A DNA stretch of 17,102 nt from DSAR01 sp034437315 (GCA_034437315.1 DAOTUC010000002.1:1-17102); one strand, 5' to 3'; counted from the first letter of the stretch, positions 6,345 to 13,136 are shown. Numbers and translations are program-made. The notes: generated by a model not told the origin, from the sequence alone.

Positions 6345-6992
6345 CTACCACTTGACCGGATCGGCGCCGCTGAGGAGGACCTCGCCCTCGACTGTGAGGA
6401 TGATCTCGGCCGGGGGGATCGCCTGGTGGTCGGCCTCGGTGTAGCGGTCGGTGAGCCGGTGCAGCGTTTGGTTGGCCGAACTGCGCAAGGGTTCCCGGAT
6501 GGGTTGCGTGGCGTCGTAACGCCCGGCGATGAGCACGTCCACACAGGTCAGCACGTCCCGGGCGATAGGCCAGCCTTGGATCTCGGCCCAACTGTAGCCG
6601 GTGAAGAGCACGACTGAGAGCGCGCACTTGGCCTTGATCCGGCGCAACAGGGCCAGCAGCGGGCGCGCCTGCTCCAACGGCTCGCCGCCGCTGATGCTGA
6701 TGCCTTCAATAGCAAATTCCGCCCGCGCGACGTTTCGCCGATGGCGTGCATCGAGCGAGCCGCGCTCGCCGCCGCTGACGCCCTCAATGCTCGGTTCCGC
6801 CAGGGCGACGATGCGCCGGACGAGCGCGTCGACCGGGACACTCTCGCCGCCGGTGGGCGCGTGGGTCTCCGGGTTGAAACAGCCCGGGCAATTCAGCGAG
6901 CATCCCTGGACCCAGATGACGGCCCGCCAGCCGGGGCCGTTGGCCCGGCTGGCGGGGAGAAAATCGTGAATGCGTAAGCTCTGCTCGCTCAT
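6345..6992 (-). CDS. NrdG-like radical SAM (4Fe-4S activase-type) protein
   Basis: A small radical SAM protein of the family that includes the anaerobic ribonucleotide reductase activase NrdG. The cluster motif CSLNCPGC (Cys31, Cys35, Cys38) would bind one 4Fe-4S cluster with SAM. SGGEP (101-105) binds SAM, and the VVLFTGYSWAEI and RSSANQ stretches match the activase group. The 215-residue length exceeds typical NrdG, partly from an insertion at residues 69-104 that looks like a duplicated IEG-SGGE segment, and it has a C-terminal tail ending SGADPVKW. No ribonucleotide reductase or other glycyl-radical enzyme is nearby, so its partner is unknown. It is last in the DUF1257/DUF2997 group, 15 bases after the DUF2997 stop, and its ribosome site is weak. 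A role in modifying or activating a client of that group is inference. Confidence 0.85.
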   Translation of the reverse strand: MSEQSLRIHDFLPASRANGPGWRAVIWVQGCSLNCPGCFNPETHAPTGGESVPVDALVRRIVALAEPSIEGVSGGERGSLDARHRRNVARAEFAIEGISISGGEPLEQARPLLALLRRIKAKCALSVVLFTGYSWAEIQGWPIARDVLTCVDVLIAGRYDATQPIREPLRSSANQTLHRLTDRYTEADHQAIPPAEIILTVEGEVLLSGADPVKW

Positions 6993-7007
6993 TCCGGGTG
7001 CGCTGCG

Positions 7008-7220
7008 CTACTTGCCGCCGTGAATCCGCCGCCGTTCTTTAACTTCTTCTTGTACGGTCTCATAGGCCTCCGGTTTCATCTGGCGCTCTTCGATCTCGCC
7101 GCCCAGCGCGGCCTCCAGGTCCTCCGTCAGCGCCAGGCACTTTTTCCCCTTGACGCCGTGCACTTCAATTTGCACTTGTCCATTCTGATCGATGAAGACC
7201 TCAATTTCCTGTAATTCCAT
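7008..7220 (-). CDS. DUF2997 family small protein
   Basis: A 70-residue protein with the DUF2997 pattern: a short beta-rich half (IEVFIDQNGQVQIEVHGVKG), a conserved KCL followed by a helix (LTEDLEAALGG), and a charged tail. The function of the family is unknown. Two ATGs are adjacent (7223 and 7220) behind GGAGG. The second is chosen because it gives 6 bases of spacing instead of 3. The frame stays open further upstream, but that part overlaps DUF1257 in another frame and is not protein-like. The gap to DUF1257 is 20 bases and to the radical SAM gene 15 bases, so the three are probably co-transcribed. As general knowledge, DUF2997 is often found beside DUF1257, including in cyanobacteria. Confidence 0.85.
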   Translation of the reverse strand: MELQEIEVFIDQNGQVQIEVHGVKGKKCLALTEDLEAALGGEIEERQMKPEAYETVQEEVKERRRIHGGK

Positions 7221-7240
7221 CATTTTCCTCCGACAATCTG

Positions 7241-7597
7241 TCAGGCCATCCGCCGGAGCGTCAGGTGGATGCGTCCGTCCTGCTGCACTTCCTCGCTGGC
7301 GAGCGAGAAGCCCTGCGCCTCCAGCTTTGCGCGGGCGGCCTGGTAAGCGTAGCGCTGGATCAGCGCTTGCAATAAGTCGCGATTTTTGACGCTGAACCCG
7401 CCCACCATCACCATCTCGTAGGCCGAGCCGGACTTGTTGAAACCGACGTTCATCCCCCGGATTTTGATGTCCACGCGCCGGCCGAACAGACCGAGCCGGG
7501 CGTTCTCTTGCCATTTGTGGCCCATGTCCTCCAACGCGCCGGTGAGATATTCCCGCTCGACCATGTGGGTCTTTTTGATACGGACGATTTGCGACAT
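7241..7597 (-). CDS. DUF1257 (Ycf35-type) protein
   Basis: A 118-residue protein matching DUF1257, the family of plastid and cyanobacterial Ycf35, whose biochemical function is not established. Typical features are the N-terminal MSxIVRIKKTHM strand, a DIKIRGMNVGFNKSG segment (about 43-57), the QRYAYQAARAKLEAQGF helix (about 81-97) and a terminal GRIHLTLRR strand (108-116). No signal peptide or membrane segment is seen, so it is probably cytosolic. A strong GGAGGTGA ribosome site lies 7 bases before ATG 7597. It heads a tight trio with DUF2997 and the radical SAM gene. The 156-base gap to hsp70 upstream holds nested inverted repeats, so the trio may have its own promoter or only read-through from grpE-hsp70. 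Confidence 0.87.
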   Translation of the reverse strand: MSQIVRIKKTHMVEREYLTGALEDMGHKWQENARLGLFGRRVDIKIRGMNVGFNKSGSAYEMVMVGGFSVKNRDLLQALIQRYAYQAARAKLEAQGFSLASEEVQQDGRIHLTLRRMA

Positions 7598-7617
7598 CTC
7601 TTCACCTCCGATTTTTT

Positions 7618-7718
7618 ATCACGAATAGCACAAATTAGTCGAATAGCACGAATACTTTCCAGTCTCCAACCTCAAAGTCCATAAATTCGTGACATTCGTG
7701 CTTCGTGTCATTCGTGAT
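7618..7718. repeat. Nested inverted repeats between hsp70 and DUF1257
   Basis: ATCACGAAT (7618-7626) pairs with ATTCGTGAT (7710-7718), and inside it AGCACGAAT (7645-7653) pairs with ATTCGTGCT (7694-7702). Further CACGAAT and TTCGTG copies occur within. This looks like a dispersed palindromic intergenic repeat and may act as an mRNA processing or partial terminator structure between the two halves of the cluster. Confidence 0.6.
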
Positions 7719-7753
7719 CCAGATAATCAATCGTTGCACCAAACGTCCAACGT

Positions 7754-9376
7754 TCAAGTCAATTTGACCACCGGATAATCCCGGTAGATCGTGCGCCCGG
7801 TCTGGAGATCGCGGGCGGTGACCAGCAGCCGCTTGTTGCCGTCGATGGAGAAGGCGACCTCGAAACGGGGTTCGCCCTGCTGGGCCGGCGGATTGGCCTC
7901 CAGGAAGGTCGGCTGACCCTCGTTCATCCAAAAGTAAGAACGGCGATCCTCGTCGTCGGGCGAGACCGGCGAGATACGGGCGGCGCCGGAGGGGTCGAAT
8001 ACCAGCTCCATCGCCTGGGAAGCGTCCCGGCGTCGGGACGCGCCGATCTCGTAGATGGCGAGACCCAGCCGGGCTTGTCCGTCGTAGGCCGCTTTGACCG
8101 TCAGCCGGGCTATCGGTTCTTCCGTCGGATAGGGGGCGCCTCGTTCGACGATCAGGCGGTAATCGTAGCCCCCTTTCTGGCGATCGACGTAGCGGATGCC
8201 GTAATCGTGTTGGATGTGGTCGTAGAAATCGACCCCGGCCGCGAAGGCGGCCGCGCCCCGGGCCACGGCGTCCAGCGGACGGTTGAGCTTGACCCGTTCC
8301 CGCCCGAAGATGCGGCGCAGGGTGCGCTGGATGGCGGGGATCTGGCTGCCGCCGCCGACCATCAGCGCCGCCTGGATGTGTTGCTCGGCGTAACCCCGCT
8401 CGCGGGCGTCGTTGAGCGCCCGGCGGATGGTGCGATCGAGGGTGGTGAAAGCCTGGTTCTCCTCCAGGATCGCCTCGAACTGCTCGCGGGTGAACGTCGC
8501 CGCGAGCGCCGCGCCGCTATGTGGATCGACGACGCTGACGTCGGCCCGCTCGTGGAATGACAACCGCTCCTTCGCCCGCTCGCACTCAATCAGCAGCGCC
8601 CGGCTGAGGGGGCGCACGTCTTCATCGTCGTCGGTGCGCGCGTTTTGCCGTAACACCGCCTGGAAGAGCCATTGGTCGAGCGTCATCCCGCCCAGGTCGG
8701 CCCCGGCCTTGCCCAGCACCCGGCAGCGACGACCGCCGCGCATCGCTGCTTCCGCCTGCCCCTCCTCTTCGATGAGGATCACCGCCGCGTGCATCGTGCC
8801 CCCGCCGAAATCGAAGATCAGGTAGACGTCGCCCGGCTGGATGTGGGCCCCATACCCCAGCGCCGCCGCCGAAGGCTCGTCGATCAAGCGGAAGCGAGGC
8901 ATACCGGCCGCCTCGGCGACCTCAGTCAGCCAATCCTCGTAATGCTCGAAGGATTCGACCGGCGCCGTCAACGCGATTTCCTCGTCGCCGATGTTCAATT
9001 CCTCGGCGGCGAATAGGAGCACGCTGGAGAGAAAGTCCCGCCCGGCCTGGAAGTGGGAGATGGGCTTCTCGTAACCGGCCAACCGGCGCTCAATCGGGCT
9101 GCGGTTGGCGATGTAGCGCTTCATCCAGCGGAAGGTGTGCGGGGATTCGTAGAGGTTCTGCTGGCGCACCTGGTCGCCGATCCAGCGTCGGTGATCGGGC
9201 GCGTAATGGATCAGCGAGGGGACGAGCGATATGTCCTCTGCATATTCGCCATCCCCCTGCCGGTAGATTCGCCCGTAATCGGGGATGTGGAGCGGCGCGC
9301 CCTCCTGCCGCGCCTCGTCCCAGACGGTCACGACGGTGTTCGACGTGCCGAAGTCGACGCCCAATCGTCCGGCCAT
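7754..9376 (-). CDS. Hsp70 family (DnaK-like) chaperone without a lid
   Basis: An ATP-dependent chaperone-fold protein of 540 residues. The ATPase domain (1-385) has the actin/Hsp70 motifs VDFGTSN (7-13), IFDFGGGT (187-194) and VGGGSQIP (340-347). Residues about 386-540 resemble the beta substrate-binding domain, ending FSIDGNKRLLVTARDLQTGR (509-528), but the alpha-helical lid is absent (DnaK is about 610-640 residues) and there is no EEVD-like tail. Its start is 3 bases after the stop of the GrpE-like gene, so the two are translated together. No J-domain protein is in the window. It is probably a specialised paralogue serving particular clients, possibly the DUF1257/DUF2997/radical SAM products downstream; that link is inference. 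Confidence 0.92.
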   Translation of the reverse strand: MAGRLGVDFGTSNTVVTVWDEARQEGAPLHIPDYGRIYRQGDGEYAEDISLVPSLIHYAPDHRRWIGDQVRQQNLYESPHTFRWMKRYIANRSPIERRLAGYEKPISHFQAGRDFLSSVLLFAAEELNIGDEEIALTAPVESFEHYEDWLTEVAEAAGMPRFRLIDEPSAAALGYGAHIQPGDVYLIFDFGGGTMHAAVILIEEEGQAEAAMRGGRRCRVLGKAGADLGGMTLDQWLFQAVLRQNARTDDDEDVRPLSRALLIECERAKERLSFHERADVSVVDPHSGAALAATFTREQFEAILEENQAFTTLDRTIRRALNDARERGYAEQHIQAALMVGGGSQIPAIQRTLRRIFGRERVKLNRPLDAVARGAAAFAAGVDFYDHIQHDYGIRYVDRQKGGYDYRLIVERGAPYPTEEPIARLTVKAAYDGQARLGLAIYEIGASRRRDASQAMELVFDPSGAARISPVSPDDEDRRSYFWMNEGQPTFLEANPPAQQGEPRFEVAFSIDGNKRLLVTARDLQTGRTIYRDYPVVKLT

Positions 9377-9379
9377 TGC

Positions 9380-9892
9380 CTAGCCCTCCACCCTTTCGAC
9401 GCCAGCCTTGCGCAATCGCCGGCCGCGATAGGCCACGCCGACAAAGCGCACGAGCACCGGTTGGCCCGGCTGCAAGTCGTTGTGGGCGCTCAAGGGTTCG
9501 TGCCGGGCCGGGTCGAAGGGCGCGCTCTCGCCGACGGCTCCTTCCAGCGTTAACCCTTGATCCTCCAGCGCGCGCACCAGCCGTCGGGCGACGGCGAGGA
9601 CGTCCCCGGCCTGCACCGGGCGGCCCTCGACCTCCACCAGGTGGGCCTGGGTGAGCAGTTGCGCCACGGGCGCAGCGACGTCGGCGAAGAGCCGCTCCAT
9701 CCGCGCCTGGGCGACTTGTTCGACCTGCGCGTCGGCCCCGTCGCGCTGGCGGTCCAGGTCGGCCTGGAGTCGGGCGATGGCGCGATCCTTCTCGTCAAGG
9801 TCCAGGCGGAGCGTCTGAACCTCGCGTTCCAGCGCCAGCGTCCGTTCATCGCTTGGTTGTCGATTGAATAGATTGGTCAGCCACTTGAACAT
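9380..9892 (-). CDS. GrpE-like nucleotide exchange factor
   Basis: A 170-residue protein with the layout of GrpE: a charged coiled coil (about 15-65), a helical middle, then a beta domain with FDPARHEPLS (126-135) and a C-terminal VAYRGRRLRKAGVERVE segment. Canonical GrpE has FDPxxHEAV; here HEPL replaces it and the N-terminal acidic tail is short, so this is a divergent form. It should release ADP from the Hsp70 encoded 3 bases downstream. CGGAG lies 7 bases before ATG 9892. Order grpE then hsp70 with no dnaJ differs from housekeeping dnaK operons. A general GrpE elsewhere in the genome is likely but unseen. Confidence 0.82.
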   Translation of the reverse strand: MFKWLTNLFNRQPSDERTLALEREVQTLRLDLDEKDRAIARLQADLDRQRDGADAQVEQVAQARMERLFADVAAPVAQLLTQAHLVEVEGRPVQAGDVLAVARRLVRALEDQGLTLEGAVGESAPFDPARHEPLSAHNDLQPGQPVLVRFVGVAYRGRRLRKAGVERVEG

Positions 9893-9918
9893 CAGTCATC
9901 TCCGTTTTGGATGGACCG

Positions 9919-9956
9919 CCGTCATCCTGACGGCATATGCCAGCGGGACGCTGGCA
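9919..9956. terminator. Two adjacent hairpins between the kinase and grpE-like genes
   Basis: CCGTCA-TCC-TGACGG (9919-9933) and TGCCAGCG-GGA-CGCTGGCA (9938-9956, 8-bp perfect stem) lie back to back, 13 bases after the kinase stop and 27 bases before the grpE-like start on the minus strand. There is no U-tract. They may end the sugar-gene transcript or be dispersed palindromic repeats. Confidence 0.55.
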
Positions 9957-9968
9957 CTCCATTAGGCC

Positions 9969-11078
9969 TTATAGCCGCCTGGCGCCGATGCGCACCTGTT
10001 GGGACCACCATTGCAGGTCGGCTTGCCAGTGCTCGCGCTCGCCTGCGCCGATGCGCCAATGGGTCGCTTTCAGGGCGATGGCCCATCCATCCTGGACGAA
10101 ACCGCCGAGTAACCCCAACTCCAATTGAGGGCGCCACCAACTTTCGTCGAAGCGCTCCCCCAGACGATGCGCCAGCCGCTGCCGGTAGTGCGCGAGCGCC
10201 GCTTCCTTGGAAACCGGCAGGAGCGCCGAGTTGGTCCCCAGGTAACGGCCTAATTCCACCGACGGCGGCGCGGCGGCGGCGAGCTCCCAATCAAGCATGA
10301 TAACCTGTTTTTGCTCTCCGCACAACATGCCCTGGTTGGCGTGCCGCCAATCGCCGTGGATCAGTGTGGCGGGATAACGAGCGAGGGCCTGGCACAATGG
10401 GGTCGAGTCGGCCAACAGCGCCTCGACGACGTCGACCACGTCTGGGGCGACCAGCGCCCGCACCAGGTCCCAACCTTCCAGGATGCGTCGGGGGATCTCG
10501 TCCGGGCTTTCCGCTTCGCGGCGGCCTGTCCGTGGAGAGAACATGGTGTAGACGTGTCGTAATGTGCACAGGCCGAGCGCTGGATTGCCCAGTTCGGGCG
10601 ACTCGAAGAAGGCGGCGTGCAGGGCGGCCATAGCGTCGAGGAAGTACGCATTGTCGGCGACGCTGAAGCGGGCGTAGGGCACGAGCGCCGCGTCAATGTC
10701 GCGCATGAGGAGCGCCCGCCCTGCGCCATCCTGCGCGCAGGCGACAATCGTGTGCCCCACTTCCGGCGGCAAGCGGTCGAAAAAGCCGTATTGCCACAGC
10801 GCGACCGACCGGCAGCATCGATCCTCGGTGGCGCGCATCAGCCAATCGCGGGTCGCCAGGATTCGTTTGAGGATGTAACGCGGCCCTCGCCCACCGTTTG
10901 TCTCTATGACCAGGAGATGGCTGCCGGATTTGGCGTACTCGGCCTGAAGAGGGCGGCGACGCACGGACGTCACCGGCTGTTCCGCCAGCGCGCTCAACGC
11001 CTCTGGCGCGAGCATCGCGTCGACGGTGGGGAACAGGGCATGTTTCAAACGGTGTCGCTGTCGCTCGATTTTTTCCAC
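9969..11078 (-). CDS. APH-fold (aminoglycoside phosphotransferase family) kinase
   Basis: A 369-residue small-molecule kinase of the APH/choline-kinase fold. The probable ATP-site lysine is Lys71 (YILKRIL), the catalytic loop is HGDWRHAN (241-248) and the metal-binding loop is LDWE (262-265). The family phosphorylates antibiotics, choline, methylthioribose, sugars and other hydroxyl compounds, so the name says little about the substrate. The start is GTG at 11078 with GGAGAG about 7 bases upstream, 24 bases after the GH4 stop, so it is probably co-transcribed with rpiB and GH4. In that setting a sugar or glycoside kinase role is more plausible than drug resistance, since no resistance or mobility genes are nearby. 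This is inference. Confidence 0.83.
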   Translation of the reverse strand: MEKIERQRHRLKHALFPTVDAMLAPEALSALAEQPVTSVRRRPLQAEYAKSGSHLLVIETNGGRGPRYILKRILATRDWLMRATEDRCCRSVALWQYGFFDRLPPEVGHTIVACAQDGAGRALLMRDIDAALVPYARFSVADNAYFLDAMAALHAAFFESPELGNPALGLCTLRHVYTMFSPRTGRREAESPDEIPRRILEGWDLVRALVAPDVVDVVEALLADSTPLCQALARYPATLIHGDWRHANQGMLCGEQKQVIMLDWELAAAAPPSVELGRYLGTNSALLPVSKEAALAHYRQRLAHRLGERFDESWWRPQLELGLLGGFVQDGWAIALKATHWRIGAGEREHWQADLQWWSQQVRIGARRL

Positions 11079-11102
11079 GAGGGCGCTCTCCGGCGGGCGC
11101 GG

Positions 11103-12494
11103 CTATCCGGTGAATTGGGGCAGGTATGCGGCGAATTCGACGATAAAGTCGTCCAGAATGGCCCGCGCCCGGTCGATGTCGTTCATCATCGGGTCGAATA
11201 GCAGGGCCTGCAACGCCAGATCCTTGTCCCCGTGATAGCAAGCGTCCACCACCAGCGAACTGTAGACCAACTCGCGACGGCACAGTTCGGCAATCGCTTC
11301 GGGAAGGGGGGGCATGTTGAAACCGCGAATGCCCAGCCCGGAGATGACGCCAGGGACTTCCACGATGGCGTCGTCCGGCAGGTTGGGGATCAGGCCGTCG
11401 TTGGGCAGGTTGAGTTGGTGATGGTAAGCGTTGTCGTTGAAGGCGACCCCCTCGACGATTTCGGGAATGCCTTCGCTGCGGAGATTTCTGAGCTCTTCGA
11501 CCGAGCGCTCGCCGCGGACGATCTCCTCGGCGATGGCCCGCCGGTGGGCGCGGCGCTGGCGGTTGCCGTCAAAGCTTTGCAGCGTCAGGTTGTACTTCTC
11601 CCAGGGCTTGGCGATGGGATCGTGGGTCCAGGGGAGGAACTCGCACAGGTGGGCGTCGCCCGGCGTGGGCATCAGGCCGAATATCTCGAACATCTCCCGC
11701 GAGAGCGGCTCGAAATCTCGCCGATAACCATCGAGCCAGCGCCGGCGCAGCGCGGGGTACAGGTCTTCCCCGGTCTCCCGGTCGCGAATATCATACACCC
11801 AGGAGAAGTGATTGAGCCCGGCCGCCTTGATATCGAAGTGTTCGTAACCGGCCGCCATCACAGGCCCCAGATAGGGTTTGTTCTCGTAACTGGTGTGGAC
11901 GTTGAAGTTTTCTGGGATGAAGACGCCGTATCGCTCGGCGAGGATGGCCATGGCGATGGCGTAGCCCCACAACAGTTGGTGACACAGGCCCACGACCTTG
12001 ATCTGGCTGTAGCGGTGGACCGCCCAGGTCAGGCGGATGAGGGGGTTGGTGAAATTGAGGTACCAGGCGTCAGGGCAGAGCGCCTCCATGTCGCGGGCGA
12101 TGTCGATCATCAGCGGCAGGTTGCGGGCGGTGTGGGCGAACGCGCCGGGGCCGCTGTTTTCGGCGTACGGTTGGCGCAGGCCGTGCTCAAATGGGATGCG
12201 CCAATCTTTCTCCCACACCTCTTCGCGGGGGCCGACTTGCACCGAGACAATGACGAAATCGGCGTCTGGCAACGCTTCGCGGCGGCGGGTCGTGCTGTGG
12301 ATGCTGATTTCCGCGCCCCACTCACGGTTCATCACCTCCGCCAGGCGCGCCATCGTCTCGAGGCTCGGCTCGTCGATGTCGACCAGCCCCAACTCTGCGC
12401 CGTGCAGCCGCTCGGATCGAAAGATGGATGACAGGGCCTTGAGCCCAAAGACCGCGCTCCCGGCCCCGATATATACGATTTTCGGCGCTTTCAT
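11103..12494 (-). CDS. Glycoside hydrolase family 4 (alpha-glucosidase/galactosidase/galacturonidase type)
   Basis: GH4 enzymes use NAD+ and a divalent metal to cleave glycosides by an oxidation-elimination route in the cytosol. The product of 463 residues starts with the dinucleotide-binding KIVYIGAGSAVFG (5-17). It has NFTNP (147-151), the metal-ligand region GLCHQ with Cys171, and AGLNHF with His229. The family covers alpha-glucosidases, alpha-galactosidases, alpha-galacturonidases and 6-phospho-glucosidases; I cannot assign the substrate. ATG at 12494 is chosen because the Rossmann strand starts at once and the ATG lies one base after the rpiB stop (TAAAATG), indicating translational coupling. 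A TTG at 12518 would overlap rpiB. It lies between rpiB and the APH-fold kinase in one transcription unit. Confidence 0.9.
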   Translation of the reverse strand: MKAPKIVYIGAGSAVFGLKALSSIFRSERLHGAELGLVDIDEPSLETMARLAEVMNREWGAEISIHSTTRRREALPDADFVIVSVQVGPREEVWEKDWRIPFEHGLRQPYAENSGPGAFAHTARNLPLMIDIARDMEALCPDAWYLNFTNPLIRLTWAVHRYSQIKVVGLCHQLLWGYAIAMAILAERYGVFIPENFNVHTSYENKPYLGPVMAAGYEHFDIKAAGLNHFSWVYDIRDRETGEDLYPALRRRWLDGYRRDFEPLSREMFEIFGLMPTPGDAHLCEFLPWTHDPIAKPWEKYNLTLQSFDGNRQRRAHRRAIAEEIVRGERSVEELRNLRSEGIPEIVEGVAFNDNAYHHQLNLPNDGLIPNLPDDAIVEVPGVISGLGIRGFNMPPLPEAIAELCRRELVYSSLVVDACYHGDKDLALQALLFDPMMNDIDRARAILDDFIVEFAAYLPQFTG

Positions 12495-12495
12495 T

Positions 12496-12981
12496 TTACT
12501 TGAAGGTCTCTTCCTCAATCGCTTGCACCTGATTGAAGGCGTTGGTCAGAAAGTCCTTCTTGAAGGCCATTTTCTGGGTGAATTCCACACTCAGCCAGGC
12601 GTCGACGATCTGCGTACCCAGGAAAGGGGCCGTGATCCACCCGCCCAACGTGATGACGTTGGCGTTGTTGATGATCTTGGCCCGTTCACCGGCGAAGACC
12701 CCGTCGACCACGCAGGCGTAGACGCCCTTGTGCTTGTTGGCGACGATGGCCATGCCCTGTCCGGTGCCGCAGATCAGGATGCCCTTTTCGGCCGCGCCGC
12801 TCTGGATCGCCTGGGCGACCTTGGGGCCCTGCTCGACGTAGGGCTTCGGTTTATCCTCCGATTCGATTCCCAAGTCGATGATCTCAATGTCCTCCCGCGC
12901 CTTCAGATGCTCGACGATGGCCTGTTTGAGTGGAAAGCCGGATAAATCGGAAGCGATCGCGAGTTTCAGTTTGTCTGTCAT
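12496..12981 (-). CDS. RpiB/LacA/LacB-family sugar-phosphate isomerase, divergent
   Basis: A 161-residue protein of the ribose-5-phosphate isomerase B / galactose-6-phosphate isomerase family. It keeps the catalytic-base cysteine in ILICGTGQGMAI (Cys71), the GxKxxG-like ANKHKGVYA stretch, and NNANVITLGG (105-114). Two usual histidines are missing: the SDHxGF motif reads SDLSGF (Leu13), and the ring-opening His of the RQHND motif is Ile104 in AKIINN. It may therefore act on a substrate other than ribose-5-phosphate, such as an open-chain tetrose or branched sugar phosphate; this is inference. ATG 12981 follows AAGGAG by 7 bases. The frame is open to 13053, but that part runs into the MITE-like element. 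It heads the rpiB-GH4-kinase group. Confidence 0.85.
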   Translation of the reverse strand: MTDKLKLAIASDLSGFPLKQAIVEHLKAREDIEIIDLGIESEDKPKPYVEQGPKVAQAIQSGAAEKGILICGTGQGMAIVANKHKGVYACVVDGVFAGERAKIINNANVITLGGWITAPFLGTQIVDAWLSVEFTQKMAFKKDFLTNAFNQVQAIEEETFK

Positions 12982-13000
12982 AATTGGTCTCCTTGTGTGT

Positions 13001-13136
13001 AGAGTTTTCCACTTAAGAATTCGGAAGTCTTCCGTCGAGTATCTCGGAGGCAAAGCTGATTGACTATCACGTCAAAATCGGTTGTTCAATGCGCTTTTTG
13101 AGACTTCCGAATTCTAATGACGCTGGAAAACTCCAG
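13001..13136. mobile_element. MITE-like element, copy 2 (136 bp, inverted relative to copy 1)
   Basis: Aligned to the reverse complement of 4028-4164 it is nearly identical, differing by a 6-base insertion (near 13069), a 5-base deletion near the right terminus, a short left end and a few substitutions. The inner AGAATTCGGAAGTCT inverted pair and the TTTTCC/GGAAAA termini are conserved. Flanks TTGTGTGT (12993-13000) and TTGCGTGT (13137-13144) match at 7 of 8, a candidate 8-bp target duplication. It lies 20 bases upstream of the rpiB start. Confidence 0.8.

Noticed and set aside
6345..6992. True NrdG (anaerobic ribonucleotide reductase activase)
   Set aside because: No nrdD is nearby, the protein has an insertion and tail, and its neighbours are DUF1257/DUF2997; kept as NrdG-like radical SAM only.
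7221..7514. Upstream in-frame extension of the DUF2997 gene
   Set aside because: It overlaps DUF1257 in another frame, is arginine/proline-rich, and the GGAGG ribosome site sits just before 7223/7220.
7618..7718. CRISPR array from the repeated ATTCGTG/CACGAAT units
   Set aside because: Units are 7-9 bases, occur in both orientations and have irregular spacing; no cas genes are present.
9969..11078. Antibiotic resistance gene (aminoglycoside phosphotransferase)
   Set aside because: Only the kinase fold is shown; the setting is sugar metabolism and no mobile resistance context is present.
11232..12431. Long plus-strand open frame of 399 codons
   Set aside because: It lies opposite the GH4 gene, its product is low-complexity with no family pattern, and GH4 has clear catalytic motifs. 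An antisense shadow of GC-rich coding DNA.
4028..13136. Composite transposon with MITE-like copies as ends
   Set aside because: Each copy has its own adjacent candidate target duplication, which favours separate insertions; no transposase lies between them.
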